From Spirochaeta sp. (GTDB lineage Bacteria; Spirochaetota; Spirochaetia; Sphaerochaetales; Sphaerochaetaceae), in NCBI GenBank assembly GCA_020054965.1, contig JAIMZO010000031.1, forward strand, positions 1 to 10,902: a DNA stretch of 10,902 nt. Direction: 5' to 3'. The first letter of the stretch is position 1; every line of letters starts with the position of its first letter. Shown in pieces: positions 6,425 to 10,902 of this stretch. Below the pieces are notes generated by a model. It ran no database searches and was not told where the DNA came from. It saw only the letters and a program-made list of their open reading frames with translations. The position numbers and the translations under genes were made by a program.

Positions 6425-8686
6425 ATGAGCCTATTTGCTGCAACAAACGAAGCTGAAGAGCGGAAAAACCAGCCACTGGCCTATCGGATGCGGCCACGGA
6501 ACCTGGATGAGTACATCGGCCAGGACGCCATCATCGGCAAAGGACGACTGCTCAGGCGTGCAATACAGGCAGACCAGCTCTCTTCTGTTATCTTCTATGG
6601 GCCACCGGGAACGGGGAAAACCACCCTTGCAAGAGTCATTGCAAACACCACAAAACGACACTTCTCTACACTTAACGCAGTACTCAGTGGCGTCAAGGAG
6701 CTCCGCTATGAAATTGAGCAAGCCCGCCAACGCTTGGAGTTATACAGCCAGGGTACGATTCTCTTTGTCGATGAGGTACATCGGTGGAACAAGAGCCAGC
6801 AGGATGCACTGCTACCTTGGGTGGAAAATGGGACGGTTATCCTTATTGGAGCCACTACAGAGAACCCTTATTTCGAGGTAAATGCTGCCTTGGTGAGCAG
6901 GTCGCGCATTTTTCAGTTGAAGAGCCTTACCAGTGAAGATCTCTTTGCCATCGCAGCGCAAGCACTGGGGGATAAGGAGCGGGGATATGGGGAGTATCCG
7001 GTGCAGTTTGAGGAAGGGGCCTTGGAGCACTTGGTAGAGATTGCAAACGGAGATGCAAGGAGCCTGCTCAATGCCTTGCAACTTGCAGTAGAGACATCAA
7101 TTGATAGGTTCCCCCCGCCTCCAGGAACAGAGATCTATATTTCCAAGGATTCTGCAGAACAATCGATACAGAAGAAGGCAGTGCTGTATGACAAGGAAGG
7201 TGATTACCACTTCGATGTCATCAGTGCCTTCATCAAGAGTATCCGTGGCAGTGACCCCGATGCCACACTCTATTGGCTTGCCAGGATGGTGAGCGCCGGG
7301 GAAGACCCGAAGTTCATTTTCAGAAGAATGCTTATCAGTGCCTGCGAGGATGTTGGATTGGCCGACCCATCGGCAATCGTTGTGGTTCAGGCTGACGCTC
7401 AAGCCTTTGAGCGAATTGGATTACCCGAAGGCCGCTTCCATCTTACCCACGCAGCCCTCTATCTTGCAACAGCGGAGAAAAGCAACTCTACCATGGCTTT
7501 TTTTGATGCACTCAAGGGTGTTGAGCAGCAAGCCCAGGATGAGGTGCCGAACCATCTTCGTGACGGAAACCGCGATGCAAACGGGTTCGGCCATGGGGAA
7601 GGGTACCTCTACCCCCATGCCTATCAGGACCACTGGGTTGCCCAGCAATACCTCCCCTCCTCCCTGCAAGGAAAGGTCTATTACGAACCCAGTGACCAAG
7701 GCTATGAGAAGAGCATCAAGGAGAAGGTGCAGAGACATAGGGAAGAGCAGCTCGAAAGTGCACAAAGCGATGCCTTTGTCGAGAATCTATCCTACTCTCC
7801 GGGAGACAAGAGCAGACAGAGATGGGTTAACCGTACCATCAGTGAACGGGGTACATTGCTCAAGGAGATTCGCGAGCGTCTTTTCCGTGGTGTCCAGCTC
7901 AGACGGAGTGACCGGGTGTTGGTGTGCAATGCTGGCCATGGGATGTTGCTTTGGGAGGCGTATCGATCAACACCAGAAGGATTGGTGGTGGCCCAGGTAC
8001 GAAACAAGGACCAAGCTGAGCACATCAACCACTATGCTGGATCACTCTCCTCAGTGGAGCGCCCGCATGTATATGCAGAACCGCTGGAAACACTGCTTTC
8101 CCATCTTGAACATGGATTGCAGTTTGAGGTTATCTTGGGAAGAAACCTGCTCAGCAGGGCAAAGTTATCAGAACCACTGCTTGGCAGTCTTGTATCCCGT
8201 TTGGCTGAGAATGGTTCACTGCACTTTGCTGAAAGCGTACCTGTTTCAGGCTCAAGACTCTCTCACTTCATCAAGGGGGATGAGCGGCTATTGCTTGAGA
8301 AGGCGGAGACCCATCTCTACGGAGACCCAGAAAACCCGCTTACCAACTGGGATGAGCGTGACTTGGAAAAGCTCTTCAGCGAGCGAGGTTTTGTTGTTGA
8401 TATTCACTCCCTCAACTTATTTGAGCATAGGATGATGGAACAACAGGACATCGAACGGTATCTTGCCTCGTCCTATCTCCCGGCATGGAAGACCCTGGGA
8501 ATAAAGGTTGATGAGGAAACCATGAAAGCTGCATTGATTGGACAGCTGGCAAACCGCCCACTCGAATGGAAACACCACCTTGCGATCATACATGCCTACC
8601 GAGAGGGAGCAATTACCAATGAATCCCATAGCAGTAATGCAAAGCAGTGGAGAGACGTACACGAGAAAGTGCATGGAAGCAACTGA
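6425..8686 (+). CDS. rarA: RarA (MgsA) AAA+ ATPase fused to a methyltransferase-like C-terminal domain
   Basis: 753-residue protein. Residues 1 to about 440 are a complete RarA, the clamp-loader-like ATPase that acts at stalled replication forks and binds SSB in other bacteria. Seen are Walker A GPPGTGKT (59-66), Walker B ILFVDE with the HRWNKSQQ continuation (112-126), sensor 1 GATTENP (142-148), SRSR with the probable arginine finger (158-161), sensor 2 [10 protein letters not shown], and the C-terminal tetramerisation part [17 protein letters not shown] through [14 protein letters not shown]. Ordinary RarA ends near 440-450; here some 300 residues follow. They contain [10 protein letters not shown] (497-506), which resembles a weakened SAM-binding motif I, suggesting a class I methyltransferase fold. 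RarA fusions with an extra C-terminal domain are known in some bacteria. The frame opens at TTG 6407, but the ATG at 6425 is the natural start, 2 nt after the lipoprotein stop, with AGGA about 10 nt upstream. Confidence 0.9.
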   Translation: MSLFAATNEAEERKNQPLAYRMRPRNLDEYIGQDAIIGKGRLLRRAIQADQLSSVIFYGPPGTGKTTLARVIANTTKRHFSTLNAVLSGVKELRYEIEQARQRLELYSQGTILFVDEVHRWNKSQQDALLPWVENGTVILIGATTENPYFEVNAALVSRSRIFQLKSLTSEDLFAIAAQALGDKERGYGEYPVQFEEGALEHLVEIANGDARSLLNALQLAVETSIDRFPPPPGTEIYISKDSAEQSIQKKAVLYDKEGDYHFDVISAFIKSIRGSDPDATLYWLARMVSAGEDPKFIFRRMLISACEDVGLADPSAIVVVQADAQAFERIGLPEGRFHLTHAALYLATAEKSNSTMAFFDALKGVEQQAQDEVPNHLRDGNRDANGFGHGEGYLYPHAYQDHWVAQQYLPSSLQGKVYYEPSDQGYEKSIKEKVQRHREEQLESAQSDAFVENLSYSPGDKSRQRWVNRTISERGTLLKEIRERLFRGVQLRRSDRVLVCNAGHGMLLWEAYRSTPEGLVVAQVRNKDQAEHINHYAGSLSSVERPHVYAEPLETLLSHLEHGLQFEVILGRNLLSRAKLSEPLLGSLVSRLAENGSLHFAESVPVSGSRLSHFIKGDERLLLEKAETHLYGDPENPLTNWDERDLEKLFSERGFVVDIHSLNLFEHRMMEQQDIERYLASSYLPAWKTLGIKVDEETMKAALIGQLANRPLEWKHHLAIIHAYREGAITNESHSSNAKQWRDVHEKVHGSN

Positions 8687-8701
8687 TTACCTAAGAAGCA
8701 C

Positions 8702-8725
8702 TTGCTCCAAGCAACTCAATTTTTT
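8702..8725 (+). terminator. Weak terminator candidate after the rarA fusion
   Basis: TTGCT (8702-8706) pairs with AGCAA (8710-8714) across a 3-nt loop, and a run of six T follows at 8720-8725. The stem is short and is separated from the T-run by 5 nt, so termination would be inefficient. It is the only candidate before the tRNA promoter. Confidence 0.25.
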
Positions 8726-8746
8726 AGAAAATTTGGCAGGGGGTTG

Positions 8747-8775
8747 TTGACAAAGAAAAGCGTTTAGGTCATAGT
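8747..8775 (+). promoter_or_regulatory. Promoter of the tRNA operon
   Basis: A perfect -35 TTGACA (8747-8752), a 17-nt spacer and CATAGT (8770-8775, 4 of 6) lie about 50 bp upstream of the first tRNA. TAGTAT at 8772-8777 with a 19-nt spacer is an alternative -10. No other promoter-like site is seen before the later tRNAs, so the five genes are probably one precursor transcript. Confidence 0.6.
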
Positions 8776-8825
8776 ATGCAACGTTGAAACGCACTGGTGA
8801 TGTAAACCACTGCTTCAGCTACCAT

Positions 8826-8898
8826 GGTGGAAGTAGTTCAATGGTAGAGCACCAGATTGTGGATCTGGCTGTTGCGGGTTCGAGCCCCGTCTTCCACC
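8826..8898 (+). tRNA. tRNA-His (anticodon GUG)
   Basis: Complete cloverleaf. The acceptor stem pairs GTGGAAG with CTTCCAC, with an encoded G at -1 (8826) facing C73, the hallmark of tRNA-His. The anticodon stem is CCAGA/TCTGG with loop TTGTGGA and anticodon GTG at 8859-8861. The T-arm is GCGGG/CCCGT around TTCGAGC. The 3' CCA is not encoded. First gene of the tRNA operon. Confidence 0.96.
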
Positions 8899-8915
8899 CT
8901 AACCGGGTCGTTAGC

Positions 8916-8989
<74 letters not shown>

Positions 8990-9019
8990 GATGTTTGGTT
9001 TTTGAAATTTTATTGTCAT

Positions 9020-9092
9020 GGGCCGCTAGCTCAGCTGGTAGAGCAGCAGACTCTTAATCTGCGGGTCAAAGGTTCGATCCCTTTGCGGCTCA
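9020..9092 (+). tRNA. tRNA-Lys (anticodon CUU)
   Basis: The acceptor stem pairs GGGCCGC with GCGGCTC (one G-T pair), discriminator A. The anticodon stem GCAGA/TCTGC encloses loop CTCTTAA with anticodon CTT at 9053-9055, reading AAG. The T-arm is AAAGG/CCTTT. CCA is not encoded. Confidence 0.96.
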
Positions 9093-9130
9093 ATACATGG
9101 CGAACCTCGCTAAGGGGCAAGACATGCACC

Positions 9131-9212
9131 GCGAGAGTGGTGAAATTGGCAGACACGCCAGACTTAGGATCTGGTACCTTACGGTGTAGGGGTTCAAGTC
9201 CCCTCTCTCGCA
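9131..9212 (+). tRNA. tRNA-Leu (anticodon UAG)
   Basis: Class II tRNA with a long variable arm (TACCTTACGGTGT). The acceptor stem GCGAGAG/CTCTCGC is perfect, with discriminator A as expected for leucine. The anticodon stem CCAGA/TCTGG encloses loop CTTAGGA with TAG at 9165-9167, reading CUA and probably other CUN codons. The T-stem AGGGG/CCCCT is perfect. CCA is not encoded. Confidence 0.96.
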
Positions 9213-9252
9213 AAGGACAATCCAAGTTGGACTGTCTGACAAAACGATTTTT

Positions 9253-9324
9253 GCGAAAGTAGCTCAGTGGTAGAGCTCCACCTTGCCAAGGTGGATGTCG
9301 CGGGTTCAAGTCCCGTCTTTCGCT
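9253..9324 (+). tRNA. tRNA-Gly (anticodon GCC)
   Basis: The acceptor stem GCGAAAG/CTTTCGC is perfect, with discriminator T as usual for bacterial glycine tRNAs. The anticodon stem CCACC/GGTGG encloses loop TTGCCAA with GCC at 9285-9287, reading GGC and GGU. The T-arm is GCGGG/CCCGT. CCA is not encoded. Last gene of the operon, 7 bp before the terminator stem. Confidence 0.96.
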
Positions 9325-9331
9325 CTTAAAG

Positions 9332-9360
9332 CAGTCAGAAAATTTCTGGCTGTTTTTTTT
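9332..9360 (+). terminator. Rho-independent terminator of the tRNA operon
   Basis: CAGTCAG (9332-9338) pairs with CTGGCTG (9346-9352), 7 bp with one T-G pair; the AAA and TTT inside can extend it to 10. An unbroken run of eight T follows directly (9353-9360). Confidence 0.93.
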
Positions 9361-9379
9361 GCTCCTATGTGATGTTGCT

Positions 9380-9409
9380 TTGATAGTAGACTGATTTGTA
9401 TTATATTAT
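9380..9409 (+). promoter_or_regulatory. Candidate promoter of the membrane sensor gene
   Basis: TTGATA (5 of 6 to -35), an 18-nt spacer and TATTAT (5 of 6 to -10) lie in a markedly AT-rich stretch (about 9390-9470) after the tRNA terminator. The transcript would carry a leader of about 90 nt. A weaker alternative is TTGATC at 9436 with TAAAAA at 9460. Confidence 0.45.
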
Positions 9410-9506
9410 ACATAAAAGATATAACTAATAATATTTTGATCGAAACATTTTCTCTTTTCTAAAAAGAAGGTATACGCTAGGTCCAAAGAGGCAAGGTAAC
9501 GTTCAA

Positions 9507-10625
9507 GTGTTTAGTACCATCGTTTTCTCAATGTTGTTCATCTCCGTAGCCATACTGGCACTGGCAAGTGGGATACTTGTGCTCCAAAACAACCATACAA
9601 TCATCTCCAACCGGATCTTTTTTGCCCTGGTTGCCGCGGTTTCCATCTGGTCTTCAGGATTGGCCTTTGCAAATCTTGCCCTTACTCGGGAGACGGCGGA
9701 ACTCTGGCGAAGGGTATCAGCCCTTGGCTGGGGTTCAGTGTATGCAATCTTCCTCCATTTCATCATCCTTATTTCCAGCAAGCGAGTTGGCAAGCGCCCA
9801 TGGTGGTTCTACGCCGTATTGTATACCCCTGCTCTCCTGACTATTCTTGCCTTCTCCATCCATTCAGGACTGAACGCAGAACCGTACCAGCTCAGGCACA
9901 CTGAGTTTGGTTGGGTCAATATAGCTGAGCACAATATCTGGGATATCATATTCTACATATACTATGGAAGCTACACCATCCTAGGCATGGTGCTTCTTGC
10001 ATCATGGGGCAAGAAAAGCCAGGATGCAGTCATCAAGAAACAAGCCCATCTCATCCTCTTAACCATACTCACCCTCTTGGTCGCAGCCACCTACACAGAC
10101 ATCATCCTAAGCAGCAAGGTTGGCAATCTCCCACAGATGGCACCGGTTCTAATGTTGTTGCCTGTAACCATCATTTACAACACGATCAGAAAGCAACAAG
10201 AGAAACAAGAAAACCCCTTGCAATTCAGTTTCAGCTACATCCATATCATCATCAGCGTGATGTTCTATGTATTCATCTCATTCATACAAATCCGTCTCGA
10301 ACCAGGGATCATTACCATAGGACAGCTACATCTTGCCGAATCCACCTTCAGGGGCATCCTGACCCAATCGCAGATGTTCATCTCCATCTACCTTGCACTG
10401 AGGGAATCAAAACCCGGATACATCATCTCCATGCTGATGAACACAACCAATCTACTGATCTCTCTCGTATTCTGGATCATGATGGATTTCAATGCCCCAC
10501 TTCCCGGGATCATATCCTATGTCAACGTACTGATTATTTTGTTGATCATCAGAGCATTCAGAAGGCTCTATTTGACAATTCATGTTGAAATTGCATCTCC
10601 TGGCTTCGTATCAAGCACCTCATAG
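9507..10625 (+). CDS. Multi-pass membrane sensor-like protein (7TM histidine-kinase-N domain), 3' end probably truncated
   Basis: 372-residue integral membrane protein with 10-11 hydrophobic segments, at about 4-26, 36-58, 74-91, 100-119, 145-166, 180-202, 211-227, 244-262, 306-327 and 334-351, with a weaker one near 281-298. The first seven, with IWSSGLAFANLAL before a charged loop, resemble the 7TM input domain found at the N-terminus of sensor kinases and diguanylate cyclases. No kinase, GGDEF or other output domain is present. The last 20 or so residues (after R352) run antisense through an insertion-sequence end overlapping the transposase gene, so the native C-terminus is probably lost. 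The start is GTG at 9507 with AAGG about 10 nt upstream; the ATG at 9531 is an alternative. It could also be an intact permease-like protein with a chance overlap. Function of this copy is doubtful. Confidence 0.7.
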   Translation: MFSTIVFSMLFISVAILALASGILVLQNNHTIISNRIFFALVAAVSIWSSGLAFANLALTRETAELWRRVSALGWGSVYAIFLHFIILISSKRVGKRPWWFYAVLYTPALLTILAFSIHSGLNAEPYQLRHTEFGWVNIAEHNIWDIIFYIYYGSYTILGMVLLASWGKKSQDAVIKKQAHLILLTILTLLVAATYTDIILSSKVGNLPQMAPVLMLLPVTIIYNTIRKQQEKQENPLQFSFSYIHIIISVMFYVFISFIQIRLEPGIITIGQLHLAESTFRGILTQSQMFISIYLALRESKPGYIISMLMNTTNLLISLVFWIMMDFNAPLPGIISYVNVLIILLIIRAFRRLYLTIHVEIASPGFVSSTS

Positions 10626-10902
10626 ACAAATGGGGGATAGTCTTTAGCTCTCAGGTCCTTCCATCTTGCTACCTTGGAGACGTTTCTAAGTTTTTCAGTG
10701 AGCAGTGATGTTCTGGTAATGACCGTGATCCCAGGGGTTTCCTGCCTGAATATGGTCAGGTTGGCATAGTTTTCCAAGTATTTCGTGCTGACACCCTTGT
10801 AACCTCCCAGATCCTGCTTGAAGGAGGAGTGGAGATTGTTGACTTTCTGGAGGTTATGCTTGCCTTGTCTGGATTCCGTCTTGCTTTTCAGTTGGATGAT
10901 AG
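10564..10902 (-). mobile_element. Insertion sequence, transposase-3' end, running off the right edge
   Basis: Contains the transposase C-terminus. The left boundary is inferred at about 10564, where GGCTCTATTTGACAATTCAT begins; it starts with GG and ends just before the transposase stop, as a terminal inverted repeat would. The 8 bp before it (ATTCAGAA, 10556-10563) would be the target duplication, as IS1595 elements usually make 8-bp AT-rich ones. The other end is not in the window, so neither repeat nor duplication can be confirmed. Confidence 0.5.
10580..10902 (-). CDS. Transposase C-terminus, probable IS1595 (ISXO2-like) family; 5' part outside the window
   Basis: The 106 C-terminal residues run leftwards from the window edge to a TGA at 10580-10582. 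The segment VNNLHSSFKQDLGGYKGVSTKYLENY matches the terminal part of IS1595/ISXO2-type DDE transposases, where a conserved N/H-S region is followed by K, then GVSTKYL and NY. The catalytic aspartates would lie right of the window. About 55 further residues (from RQETPGITVITR on) follow the core, a longer tail than I would expect. The shorter frame from TTG at 10777 is not a real start, because the frame is open to the edge. It overlaps the sensor gene antisense by 46 bp. Whether the full gene is intact cannot be judged. Family assignment is from motif memory only. Confidence 0.65.
   Translation of the reverse strand, partial: IIQLKSKTESRQGKHNLQKVNNLHSSFKQDLGGYKGVSTKYLENYANLTIFRQETPGITVITRTSLLTEKLRNVSKVARWKDLRAKDYPPFVYEVLDTKPGDAIST

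Noticed and set aside
7338..8435. 365-residue plus-strand open frame inside the rarA fusion
   Set aside because: Out of frame with RarA; its product is rich in Arg, Ser and Met with no domain, typical of a shadow frame in a GC-balanced gene.
10004..10588. 194-residue plus-strand frame
   Set aside because: A His/Pro/Thr-rich shadow of the hydrophobic membrane gene in another frame.

Overview
The window looks like a chromosomal segment of a free-living spirochaete, most likely Sphaerochaeta or a close relative. This rests on gene content and moderate GC: a CBS/ATPase-DRTGG-PHP gene set typical of anaerobes, a RarA-methyltransferase-like fusion, an M29 aminopeptidase, and a tRNA array with no encoded CCA ends. 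The assignment is inference; no rRNA or marker gene is present.

Layout: (1) 1-2788 is read leftwards. It holds an RluA-type pseudouridine synthase and an M29 aminopeptidase (probably one operon), then an ammonium transporter (amt) whose 3' end lies outside the window. amt has its own strong promoter and a leader of about 130 nt rich in hairpins. (2) 2859-4864 is read rightwards: a compact three-gene operon of CBS-pair plus GHKL ATPase, DRTGG-like protein and PHP phosphoesterase, apparently from a leaderless promoter. This trio usually lies beside [FeFe] hydrogenase genes in anaerobes, but here it stands alone. (3) 4900-5607 (leftward) is a Bax-inhibitor-1 family membrane protein. It is divergent from a lipoprotein/RarA-fusion operon (5727-8686, rightward); a perfect 26-bp dyad sits in the shared intergenic region. 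(4) 8747-9360 is a self-contained tRNA operon (His-Arg-Lys-Leu-Gly) with a recognisable promoter and a strong terminator. (5) 9507-10625 is a multi-pass membrane sensor-like protein. Its 3' end appears to be cut off by an insertion sequence of probable IS1595 type (transposase C-terminus on the minus strand), which runs off the right edge.

Most of the window is ordinary housekeeping. The parts worth a second look are the structured amt leader with two mutually exclusive hairpins, two promoters whose -10 boxes lie exactly 7 nt before the ATG (leaderless mRNAs), the orphan CBS-ATPase/DRTGG/PHP module, the RarA C-terminal fusion domain, and the insertion-truncated sensor gene.
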